Origin: Oscillospiraceae bacterium
GTDB lineage: Bacteria; Bacillota; Clostridia; Oscillospirales; CAG-272
Direction: 5' to 3'
DNA length: 53,277 nucleotides
Assembly (NCBI GenBank): GCA_015064345.1
Contig: SVSK01000003.1
Location: forward strand, 1-53,277
In this document: piece after piece, positions 44,174-50,969 of the stretch
Numbering within the stretch: the stretch's first letter is position 1
Layout: each line of letters opens with the position of its first letter
Program-made: the position numbers and the translations under genes
Notes under the pieces: generated by a model
The model's database searches: none
Seen by the model: the letters and a program-made list of their open reading frames with translations, nothing else
What the model was told of the DNA's origin: nothing

Positions 44174-44318
44174 GTGTTTTTTCAAAAATATTTGTTGTTT
44201 TTTCATAATTTTTCTCGATTTTCTTTGGATTAAAATCACAATAATAATTCTGCCCTGCTCTGACAATAATACTACCGGAACGAGCGTGACGTTCTATAAT
44301 ATAGATGATAACGCTATC

Positions 44319-44350
44319 ACAGAGTGATTCTACACGCAAAATCACTCTGT
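44319..44350. terminator. Perfect hairpin after sigK, without a T-tract
   Basis: An 11-bp perfect stem ACAGAGTGATT/AATCACTCTGT (44319-44329 with 44340-44350) with a 10-base loop lies 6 nt beyond the sigK stop. No T-run follows in either direction, so it is either a weak terminator or an mRNA-stabilising end. The remaining 145 bp up to the infC promoter are AT-rich and hold no feature I can support. Confidence 0.5.
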
Positions 44351-44355
44351 ACATA

Positions 44356-45036
44356 TCAAAGCGCGCTTTTTATTTTCTCAAGAGCGCTTTTTTCTATTCT
44401 GCTTACATATGAGCGCGATATACCAAGCTTTGTTGCAACTTCTCGTTGAGTTTTAGCCCTGCCGCCCGAGAGTCCGTATCGCAGAACTATTATCTCCCTC
44501 TCGCGCTCGCTCAGATTCTTCATTATGTATTCTGAAGCCTTTTTCAGTTTGATCTTTGCGTCAATGTCATCGGCGATCGTATCGTCAATCTTAATTATGT
44601 CCTCGTATGTCAGCGCATTCCCGTCACGGTCTGTGTCTATCGTCTCGCTCAGTGATATTTCCTGCATTGTCTTTTTCTGTGCTCTGAAGTACATAAGTAT
44701 CTCGTTCTGTATGCATTTTGCGGCGTACGTTGCAAATCTCGCGCCGTTTTCAATATTGAACGAGTCAACTGATTTTATCAGTCCGATCGTTCCTATAGAT
44801 AAAAGATCCTCCTCAGACGGGTGAGAGGCGTAATATTTTCTGACAATATGCGCTACAAGCCGCAAATTATGCTCTATCAGCTTTTCTCTCGCTTTCATGT
44901 CTCCTTCAAGCTTTGCTTTCCTGAAATACATCTCCTCTTCCTCCCTTCCGAGAGGTGGCGGGAAATTGTTACCTCCGTTGGATGAAAGAAGTGCGGCTAC
45001 AAATCCCGCAAGCGCAGACAATATGAGCTCTATCAT
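44356..45036 (-). CDS. sigK: RNA polymerase sporulation sigma factor pro-sigma-K
   Basis: The late mother-cell sigma factor, controlling coat and germination genes. The 226-residue protein keeps the hydrophobic pro-sequence (IELILSALAGFVAALLSS), which is clipped by the SpoIVFB protease in B. subtilis. It continues with FPPPLGREEEE, region 2 (LRLVAHIVRKYYA, IGTIGLIKSVDSFN, FATYAAKCIQNEIL), and region 4 with QREVATKLGISRSYVSRIEK. The gene is uninterrupted, so no skin-type element splits it here. GGAGAG precedes the ATG. The upstream sequence has CATATAAT (45071-45078), which could be a sigma-E-like or sigma-A -10 region. Confidence 0.94.
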   Translation of the reverse strand: MIELILSALAGFVAALLSSNGGNNFPPPLGREEEEMYFRKAKLEGDMKAREKLIEHNLRLVAHIVRKYYASHPSEEDLLSIGTIGLIKSVDSFNIENGARFATYAAKCIQNEILMYFRAQKKTMQEISLSETIDTDRDGNALTYEDIIKIDDTIADDIDAKIKLKKASEYIMKNLSEREREIIVLRYGLSGGRAKTQREVATKLGISRSYVSRIEKSALEKIKSAL

Positions 45037-45070
45037 AACAAACTCTCCGTTATAGAATTATCTAACACCC

Positions 45071-45099
45071 ATTATATGCGCGAAAAGCTGTACAATGAA
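45071..45099 (-). promoter_or_regulatory. Possible sigK promoter
   Basis: Read leftward, CATATAAT (45071-45078) resembles the sigma-E -10 consensus CATACAAT and also contains a sigma-A TATAAT. A TTCATT (45094-45099) lies 17 bp from TATAAT, a poor sigma-A -35. Which sigma factor is used is open; known biology of sigK favours sigma-E. Confidence 0.35.
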
Positions 45100-45184
45100 G
45101 CATAATTTCCAACAAATACCACGCTTAAACAGTTATTCCATGGGAACAATATAAACGTAGAACATGAAAGGAGCTATATTAAAT

Positions 45185-45394
45185 ATGCTTGACAGAATCT
45201 CTCTTATACTTGTAGTGATCGGTGCCCTTAACTGGGGTTCTATCGGTCTGTTCAAATTTGACCTTGTTTCTTGGATCTGCGGCGGTCAGGGCTCGGTTAT
45301 CGCACGAATCATTTATACGGTGGTTGCACTTGCCGGACTTTGGTGCATTTCCCTTATCTTCCGTCCGAGAGTAAGCGAATACGATCACACATGA
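45185..45394 (+). CDS. DUF378 small membrane protein
   Basis: A 69-residue protein with two membrane helices (about 5-25 and 40-58), matching the DUF378 signature ALNWGSIGLFKFDLV. Function is unknown. The ATG at 45185 follows AAGGAG (45168-45173) by 11 nt; an earlier in-frame ATG at 45164 lacks a ribosome site. It is divergent to sigK and followed by a strong terminator, so it is expressed alone. Confidence 0.85.
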   Translation: MLDRISLILVVIGALNWGSIGLFKFDLVSWICGGQGSVIARIIYTVVALAGLWCISLIFRPRVSEYDHT

Positions 45395-45401
45395 CCAAAA
45401 G

Positions 45402-45442
45402 AAAACTGCAGCACACCAATTACGGTATGTTGCAGTTTTTAT
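45402..45442. terminator. Terminator between DUF378 gene and ABC permease gene
   Basis: A 12-bp stem with one G-U pair (AAAACTGCAGCA/TGTTGCAGTTTT, 45402-45413 with 45428-45439) is followed by TTTTTATTATTA on the plus strand. On the minus strand the tail is TTTTCTTTT, so it probably serves both convergent units. Confidence 0.85.
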
Positions 45443-45456
45443 TATTACTTTAGAAT

Positions 45457-47736
45457 CTACTTAAGTGAATCGAATATTGCGTCAAGCTCTGTTTCGGTTA
45501 CAGAATCCTGTCTGAATCTGAGCATAAGCTGATTACCGAATAAATTCACAAGGACATTGTAATGAGTACCGCTTTCTCTGATAAACTGAGATCTCTTATA
45601 TCCTCTATAAGAATTATTTGTACAAATGCTTGAGGTATATGTCAGAAGCTCTCTCGCTGTATCATATTCGTTGATAAAGTGAGTTTCACCTGATGTAGCA
45701 TCGACTATCGCGGAAGCGGTGATATTGTTCATGATAAAGTCAAGCACATCTTCCTCGCTGTCAAAGGACAAAAATGCCGCGGTTTCATAAGCTATTTTAT
45801 CTTCACCTTTCGGATAACCTATCTGAGTCAGCTCACCGAGTATGTTGAGTATCTCGATATCACAGGAGAATACAGGATAGCTGACGTTCTCATAGTAGCT
45901 TGTGGCTGCATTCTTTGACGACTTATACTCAATCGTAATAGCTCCAAGGTATATGTGGTCATCGTTTGTTTCATGCTTCAGCACACAAGCAGAGATGAGC
46001 TTATCAATCGTGTCCTCAAAGAGACCAGAGTTGTTACTTACGGAAAAATGCGCTCCTCTTCCAAGGATATCAAAGTCTAAGTAAGTTACCTCTTTGTCTC
46101 CTATCCTGCCGGGCAGATCATACTGTGCGAGGTACTCTTCTGTCCTTGATATATATTCCCATCCCGCGCTGTTGACATCGAAGTTTCTCGATTTAGCTAC
46201 GGGTATGCCAAAGAAAGGCTTTTGAACCTTTGTAGTGTACCAGGTCGTAGCTGTACTTGATGATCCGTTTGCGGCGTAAAGCTCCTTGGTGCTCTCTATA
46301 ACATCCTCGGGGCTCATCACTAACTCAGACGACTCATGATAATATCCGTACTCGTCGTAGTAGCCGTATTTCTCACTGTTATCATAGGTATAGTACGGAA
46401 AGCTTGTCATCAGTTTCTCCATCTCTTCAATATCGTCGGAGTAGATATATCTGACTGTGGGCAAAGTGTTGGAGACATATTTTGAGAAGCCTTCGATAGC
46501 CTCTATATCTTCCCGGTCGGTGTACTCGAGAGTGTAGTTATCAACTATCAGCTCAATCGAACGTGTATACCAGGTCGGGTAAGGCAAACCGATCAGTCCA
46601 GTTACGTTAAGTGGTACTAAAATGATGAAAACGATCGTCGCAAGAAGGAATATAAAGAACTTCTTCATGTTCTTGAACATTGCCCTGGTCGAGCGATACA
46701 TTATTGCATTCATCAGCATAAGTGCAACGACCGCGCCAAATACAGCACCGAAGAACATAGTAACGTAGCTTTCGTCTCCCATGTAGTAGAACAGCAGTGC
46801 ACCGAGATGAGCTGCGGCAAAGATCACTGCGTACTTTACAAAGGCAAACATCGGTTTCCAAACAACGGTTGTGCCAGACAGCTCGCTCTTTCTGTACTTA
46901 TGAAGAAGCATTGCTCCCACGTACATAGCAGCTGACATTATGAGCGGGAATCCGCATGTCAGTTTTGCTGTCGAATACATCTCAACGATCGAGTTGATCG
47001 CTCTTACAAGAGGAGAAATGAACATATAAGCTTCCGTGCTTGTATAATAGCTTATTTCAAGTTCCGTGTTTATATCAAGCATGTAGATAATAAGCGTATA
47101 CATCACAAGAGGCCAGAACAGAAGGAAGAGCGTCATGATCAGCTTCATTGCTGTCGTACCTGTCAGGCCGCCTGCAAGAAGAATTACCGTGTAGATAAAC
47201 AGGAACAGTACGATTGACGTAAACCACGCTCTTATATACAGTCCACCCATAGCAAGTGCAGAATCAAAGGAAAAGGCGAACATTAAGAACGATATCGCAT
47301 ATCCTGCTGTAATAGAGAGCAGAAAATACACCATTGGGATAGTTGTCTCTGTTACAAACATACTCTCGCGCTTTATGGGGAAGCTGTGATAGCATCCGAC
47401 GCTTTTCTTCGAGTTTACATATGACATTGCAGTCATGCCTGATATAAACGCGAGTCCTGCGCCAACAAGTATTCCGATTACCGAAACATCAGACATTCTT
47501 GAGTGGACTCTCGTCTCGATCTTCTCAGCCGTGATTGTCTCAAGTGAACCGGGATAGTCGTATCTTGCGACATAGTCATTTATGTAATCTATTGAGATGT
47601 ATGAAGCAAGAAGCATAATGAACAGTGTGAGTATGATGAACAGCGCACAAAGCTGCCAGTTCTGCTTCATTGCAAATCCGTAGTAGGTACGGGATGAACT
47701 TTTTTTGGCATCAGCCGATCTTTTCAGCATAGTCAT
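45457..47736 (-). CDS. ABC transporter permease with large extracellular domain
   Basis: A 759-residue membrane protein. The N-terminal part (about 1-400) has some eight membrane helices in the ABC-2/DUF6449-like pattern: a first helix at about 24-45, then a large block including YFLLSITAGYAISFLMFAF and IVLFLFIYTVILLAGG. A final helix (IFLLATIVFIILVPLNV, about 360-380) is followed by about 370 residues of extracellular domain rich in Tyr, Asp and Ser. The start ATG at 47736 has GGAGG nine bases upstream and overlaps the ATPase gene end by 26 nt. It forms the export half of the GntR-controlled ABC system; antimicrobial-peptide or lantibiotic sensing is common for YtrA-type loci, but the substrate here is unknown. 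Confidence 0.85.
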   Translation of the reverse strand: MTMLKRSADAKKSSSRTYYGFAMKQNWQLCALFIILTLFIMLLASYISIDYINDYVARYDYPGSLETITAEKIETRVHSRMSDVSVIGILVGAGLAFISGMTAMSYVNSKKSVGCYHSFPIKRESMFVTETTIPMVYFLLSITAGYAISFLMFAFSFDSALAMGGLYIRAWFTSIVLFLFIYTVILLAGGLTGTTAMKLIMTLFLLFWPLVMYTLIIYMLDINTELEISYYTSTEAYMFISPLVRAINSIVEMYSTAKLTCGFPLIMSAAMYVGAMLLHKYRKSELSGTTVVWKPMFAFVKYAVIFAAAHLGALLFYYMGDESYVTMFFGAVFGAVVALMLMNAIMYRSTRAMFKNMKKFFIFLLATIVFIILVPLNVTGLIGLPYPTWYTRSIELIVDNYTLEYTDREDIEAIEGFSKYVSNTLPTVRYIYSDDIEEMEKLMTSFPYYTYDNSEKYGYYDEYGYYHESSELVMSPEDVIESTKELYAANGSSSTATTWYTTKVQKPFFGIPVAKSRNFDVNSAGWEYISRTEEYLAQYDLPGRIGDKEVTYLDFDILGRGAHFSVSNNSGLFEDTIDKLISACVLKHETNDDHIYLGAITIEYKSSKNAATSYYENVSYPVFSCDIEILNILGELTQIGYPKGEDKIAYETAAFLSFDSEEDVLDFIMNNITASAIVDATSGETHFINEYDTARELLTYTSSICTNNSYRGYKRSQFIRESGTHYNVLVNLFGNQLMLRFRQDSVTETELDAIFDSLK

Positions 47737-48619
47737 AGCCTCTTTCCTCCATTTCTGCAATAAATATTTCTTCAAGTGTTAAGGGAATGAACTCAACAAA
47801 TACAGGTTCCAGCGAATCAATATATGATGAAAGCTCTGCTTCCTCACCGCGGGCGATCAATGTAAACAGACTTCCGCGCTGTTCAAGAGATACCGGGGAT
47901 AGTGTTTCAAATTCTCGCTTTACAGAGTCTACGCGATCCTTCGGGAAGGACATTTGTATCTTGTGTATTCCCAGCTTTATATCGTCGAGCTCTGCTTCAA
48001 GTATGAGCTGACCCTTGTGAAGCAGTGCGACGTGATCGCATATATCCTCGATCTCCTTTAGGTTGTGGGATGCAAAAATAACAGTTACGTTTCTTTCCGC
48101 CACTTCCTCCGCAACTATCTTACATACTGTACGGCGCATTACGGGGTCAAGTCCGTCAAGAGTCTCATCGCAAAGGATGTACTTTGTACGGCATGAAAGT
48201 CCGAGAAGGAACGATGCCTGCTTTTGCATACCCTTTGAGAAAGTTGATATCTTGCGCTTATCGTCAAGTCCGAACAGCGTCAGATACTCGTTGTATTTAT
48301 CTAAAGAGAAATCGGGATATACACTTTTATACATCTGCATCATATCATATATTGTGGAGTGAGGCAAGAAATACTGCTCGTCAGACAAATAAACGATATT
48401 ACGCTTTACAAGTGGGTTTTCCCACACGGGTACGCCGTCAAAGAGCATTTCACCTTCTGTGGGCTTATATATTCCGCATATGATTCTAAGCAGCGTTGAT
48501 TTGCCCGAGCCGTTTGAACCGATAAGACCAAAGATCGAACCGTCATCAACGAGAACCGATACACTGTCAAGACTTCTGACTTCCTCAAAATCCTTGGTAA
48601 CAGAATCAATTTTTATCAT
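47711..48619 (-). CDS. ABC transporter ATP-binding protein
   Basis: A 302-residue ATPase with Walker A GSNGSGKST, the Q-loop region VYLSDEQYF, signature FSKGMQKQASFLL, Walker B YILCDETLDGLD and H-loop in FASHNLKEIED. A C-terminal extension of about 90 residues is typical of exporters in the ABC-2 class. The ATG at 48619 has GGGAGG upstream and lies inside the end of the gntR gene (14-nt overlap), so regulator, ATPase and permease are translationally chained. Confidence 0.93.
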   Translation of the reverse strand: MIKIDSVTKDFEEVRSLDSVSVLVDDGSIFGLIGSNGSGKSTLLRIICGIYKPTEGEMLFDGVPVWENPLVKRNIVYLSDEQYFLPHSTIYDMMQMYKSVYPDFSLDKYNEYLTLFGLDDKRKISTFSKGMQKQASFLLGLSCRTKYILCDETLDGLDPVMRRTVCKIVAEEVAERNVTVIFASHNLKEIEDICDHVALLHKGQLILEAELDDIKLGIHKIQMSFPKDRVDSVKREFETLSPVSLEQRGSLFTLIARGEEAELSSYIDSLEPVFVEFIPLTLEEIFIAEMEERGYDYAEKIG

Positions 48620-49004
48620 CTTTATTACCTCCCAATCTCTGATATGCAAGACGTGCAGCCGAAGCAAATTCTTCTTCATCGATGCCCGCCGTTTTCATTT
48701 CACATGCGAATATCCGCATCTTTTCTATAAGCTTTTCGTACTGTTCTCCGCGAAGTCCTTTTTTATCTGCAAGAACTATACTTCCACGACCCTGCAGCGA
48801 CATGATCACGCCTTGTCTTTCAAGCTCGGAATATGCCTTCTGGATAGTATTGGGATTAATTCCAAGCTCTTTTGCAAGACTGCGTACAGAAGGCAACTTG
48901 TCGTCAGGCATGAGTTCACCCGTTAGAATTAGTTTTTTGATATTATCAATAAGTTGCTCGTAAAGCTGTTTTCTGTCGCGCAGATCTACTGTAATAAGGC
49001 TCAA
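48606..49004 (-). CDS. GntR family transcriptional regulator (YtrA subfamily), TTG start
   Basis: A 132-residue repressor-type regulator with an N-terminal winged helix-turn-helix (LPSVRSLAKELGINPNTIQKAY, shortened to its core LAKELGINPNTIQKAY) and a short C-terminal helical part, the YtrA layout. Such proteins usually repress their own operon of ABC transporter genes and respond to cell-envelope stress. The start is TTG at 49004 with AAGGAGG seven bases upstream; there is no ATG in a better place. An inverted repeat at its transcription start is the likely operator. Confidence 0.92.
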   Translation of the reverse strand: MSLITVDLRDRKQLYEQLIDNIKKLILTGELMPDDKLPSVRSLAKELGINPNTIQKAYSELERQGVIMSLQGRGSIVLADKKGLRGEQYEKLIEKMRIFACEMKTAGIDEEEFASAARLAYQRLGGNKDDKN

Positions 49005-49025
49005 GCTATTCCCTCCTTTGTATCT

Positions 49026-49048
49026 CTGTACTTTTTGTGTTGGTACAG
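49026..49048. promoter_or_regulatory. Inverted repeat at the gntR start site, probable operator
   Basis: CTGTAC (49026-49031) and GTACAG (49043-49048) are perfect inverted arms 11 bp apart. The site lies just downstream of the -10 box, over the predicted transcription start, where a bound GntR dimer would block initiation. Confidence 0.55.
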
Positions 49049-49052
49049 TTGT

Positions 49053-49081
49053 ATTCTATCACATGTTTTTGCGGATGTCAA
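49053..49081 (-). promoter_or_regulatory. Sigma-A promoter of the GntR/ABC operon
   Basis: Read leftward: consensus TTGACA (49076-49081), 17 bp, TAGAAT (49053-49058). Confidence 0.75.
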
Positions 49082-49099
49082 TATGTTTCATGAAAAATA

Positions 49100-49128
49100 T
49101 TGCAATCTTTGCATATATTTGCTAAAAT
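49100..49128 (+). promoter_or_regulatory. Sigma-A promoter of the URO-D-like gene
   Basis: TTGCAA (49100-49105), 17 bp, TAAAAT (49123-49128), about 30 bp before the ATG at 49159. It diverges from the GntR operon promoter. Confidence 0.55.
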
Positions 49129-49158
49129 ATTATATTAGAAAGATTATGGGAGGCGTTT

Positions 49159-49836
49159 ATGGTCGAAAAGAAGCACAGCTTTATTGACTTCTTAAATGGG
49201 ATAGGTGAAAACAATGCTCTGTTTGAACCAATTATTTGCAGGGACAACACGGAATCTTTGATCTACAGAAAAAGCAACAAGCTGTGGAGTACCCCGCACG
49301 AATACATAAACACACTCATATCATTGGCTGAGCGAATTGGTTCATATTTCGCATTTATTGATATGCATTCATTCGAAACAGAAGAACGGACCTCACTCGT
49401 TTCAGCCGCCGCCGAAAAAAAAGCGACCGCGGATGATATGGGATTTGGGTTCATATGCTATAGCCAGGAAGAAGTTGATGCAGTAAGCGACGTTGCCGAC
49501 TGTGTTTGCATTTACGGTGATGCTGTCTCGATGTCCGTACCCGTCATCCGAATGGACGGAAGTGTTGAGGATGCTATCTCTCGTGGCGACTCGGGATGGT
49601 TTGCAAAGAGCAATGCAGAGCACTATCTGGAAATTTATTCGGATAAGATCAGAATTCTCGGCGGACTCGGAGTTGACTTCATCCAAAACAGTTCTCCCGT
49701 AAAGATATATTCCGCCATTGAAGAGCTTGGAACAAAATACCGAGGCAAGTGGGCATGCGGGTCGGGCGGAGTGATCACATTCAAGCACTATCTTGAGTTT
49801 ATATCCATGCTCGGGGCATATTCAAGGATCAGTTAG
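49159..49836 (+). CDS. Unknown protein, C-terminal half resembling the uroporphyrinogen-decarboxylase superfamily
   Basis: A 225-residue soluble protein without a signal peptide. From about residue 135 the pattern SGWFAKSNAEHYLEIYSDKI, then RILGGLGVDFIQNSSPVKIY and KWACGSGGVITF, recalls the end of URO-D-type TIM barrels (GG-x-D-x-x-x-L...TP-x-x-I...GSG), a superfamily of heme enzymes and cobamide-dependent methyltransferases. At 225 residues it is far shorter than the usual 330-380, and the N-terminal arginine-rich substrate region of URO-D is not seen. It may be a reduced relative or only superficially similar. The ATG has GGGAGG about 6 nt upstream. It is transcribed away from the GntR operon and toward yajC. 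Confidence 0.6.
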   Translation: MVEKKHSFIDFLNGIGENNALFEPIICRDNTESLIYRKSNKLWSTPHEYINTLISLAERIGSYFAFIDMHSFETEERTSLVSAAAEKKATADDMGFGFICYSQEEVDAVSDVADCVCIYGDAVSMSVPVIRMDGSVEDAISRGDSGWFAKSNAEHYLEIYSDKIRILGGLGVDFIQNSSPVKIYSAIEELGTKYRGKWACGSGGVITFKHYLEFISMLGAYSRIS

Positions 49837-49876
49837 GCATATTTTTGAACTTATTATTAATTCGAGCGCAAATCTG

Positions 49877-49905
49877 TTGCATATTTCGTATTTATGATAT
49901 ATAAT
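49877..49905 (+). promoter_or_regulatory. Sigma-A promoter of yajC
   Basis: TTGCAT (49877-49882), 17 bp, consensus TATAAT (49900-49905), about 35 bp before the yajC start. Confidence 0.65.
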
Positions 49906-49940
49906 CATGTGTAAAATAATATTAAGGAGCACTAAATACT

Positions 49941-50264
49941 ATGTACTACTTCCTCGAAGGCACAGGAACAGCGGGCAACAATGGTAGCGGTATTATGACT
50001 ATCGTTATGCTCGTTGCTATGGTTGCTATCTTCTATTTCTTCATGTACCGTCCCCAGAAAAAGCAGGAAAAAGAAACCAACAACATGAGAAACAATCTCC
50101 AGGTTGGCGACGAGATCACCACTATCGGTGGCATCATCGGTAAGATCATCTCCATTAAGGATGAAACATGCGTTATCGAAACAACAGGCGCGGGCACAAA
50201 GATCAGAATTCTCAAGTCTGCAGTTCGTAACGTTGACGTTCACGCTGAAGACGCTGACAAATAA
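49941..50264 (+). CDS. yajC: Preprotein translocase accessory subunit YajC
   Basis: A 107-residue single-pass membrane protein associated with SecDF. It has a short outer N-terminus, one helix (about 18-38, IMTIVMLVAMVAIFYFFMY) ending in RPQKKQEKE, and the cytoplasmic YajC domain with LQVGDEITTIGGIIGKI. AAGGAG precedes the ATG. secD and secF are not in the window; a TIGR04086-type gene follows. Confidence 0.95.
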   Translation: MYYFLEGTGTAGNNGSGIMTIVMLVAMVAIFYFFMYRPQKKQEKETNNMRNNLQVGDEITTIGGIIGKIISIKDETCVIETTGAGTKIRILKSAVRNVDVHAEDADK

Positions 50265-50354
50265 GAGATAAACGCTTCCCTCTTGACTTTATGTAATTTT
50301 CATAGGCTTATCCGAATATAATTTGACGAAGACAATTATACTTTAGGAGGCTTA

Positions 50355-50774
50355 ATGAAAATTCGTAAACATAAGTCAAGAGGTCTTTTTTTGTCCTGCG
50401 TTTTATCTCAAGGGATCTTTCTGTTCTCTTCCCTTGTTTTGCTTCTGATTTTTTGCGCTATCTCAAGCTCAATGGAAGATCCCGATTCGATAACCACTCC
50501 TTTATCACTTTGCGCACTGTATCTCGGATCTTTGATCGGCGGCTTTTCTGCCTCAAAACTTTCAGATGCAGGTATAATCTCAGGCTTGATCGCAGGAGTC
50601 CTCTCGGCAGTAATTATTTTTGCCATGTCCGCGTTTCCTCTTCCGTCATCCGGTGTTACCGAAACAAAGTCTCTCATACTCACTCTCATAGTTGTTCCGA
50701 TATCGTTATCCGGTGCTTTTATCGGCAAAAAAAGAGCCAAAAAGCCCAAGCGGCGTAATAAAAGATACTCTTGA
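50355..50774 (+). CDS. TIGR04086-type membrane protein
   Basis: A 139-residue protein with four predicted membrane helices and a Lys/Arg-rich end (KKRAKKPKRRNKR). The helical pattern with LYLGSLIGGFSASKL and GIISGLIAGVLSAVIIF fits the small Clostridia family TIGR04086, which often lies by yajC. Function unknown. AGGAGG precedes the ATG. A weak promoter may exist in the 90-bp gap after yajC (a TATAAT near 50318 without a good -35). Confidence 0.75.
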   Translation: MKIRKHKSRGLFLSCVLSQGIFLFSSLVLLLIFCAISSSMEDPDSITTPLSLCALYLGSLIGGFSASKLSDAGIISGLIAGVLSAVIIFAMSAFPLPSSGVTETKSLILTLIVVPISLSGAFIGKKRAKKPKRRNKRYS

Positions 50775-50889
50775 ATTGATATTTATTCCTGTATTAACTT
50801 TGACAAAATTTCTATGGCCAGACAGTACGGCGGAGTGGCGAAAGGTTGAGATTTGGTATGCAGTTGATGTTATAATGCAAAAAATGAAC

Positions 50890-50938
50890 AAAAACACGCT
50901 TTGAAGATGAACGTCATCTCTCGGCGTGTTTTTTGTTG
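50890..50938. terminator. Large bidirectional terminator before the surface-protein gene
   Basis: Outer stem AAAAACACGC/GCGTGTTTTT (50890-50899 with 50924-50933, 10 bp perfect) encloses an inner stem AGATGA/TCATCT (50905-50910 with 50914-50919). T-runs flank both sides. It separates the rightward TIGR04086 gene from the leftward dockerin protein gene. Confidence 0.85.
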
Positions 50939-50969
50939 TTTAGTTAATATGCTCAGTAACGTAAAAAAC

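Noticed and set aside
44151-44354. A 67-codon leftward frame between sigK and infC
   Set aside because: Its start lies in the hairpin after sigK and its end in the infC promoter; the sequence is Lys/Asn-rich AT noise.
45164-45184. An earlier ATG for the DUF378 gene at 45164
   Set aside because: There is no ribosome site before it, whereas AAGGAG precedes the ATG at 45185.
50775-50935. A possible small RNA between a TATAAT near 50870 and the terminator at 50890
   Set aside because: The transcript would be only about 50 nt and is almost all terminator; no -35 box at proper distance is present.
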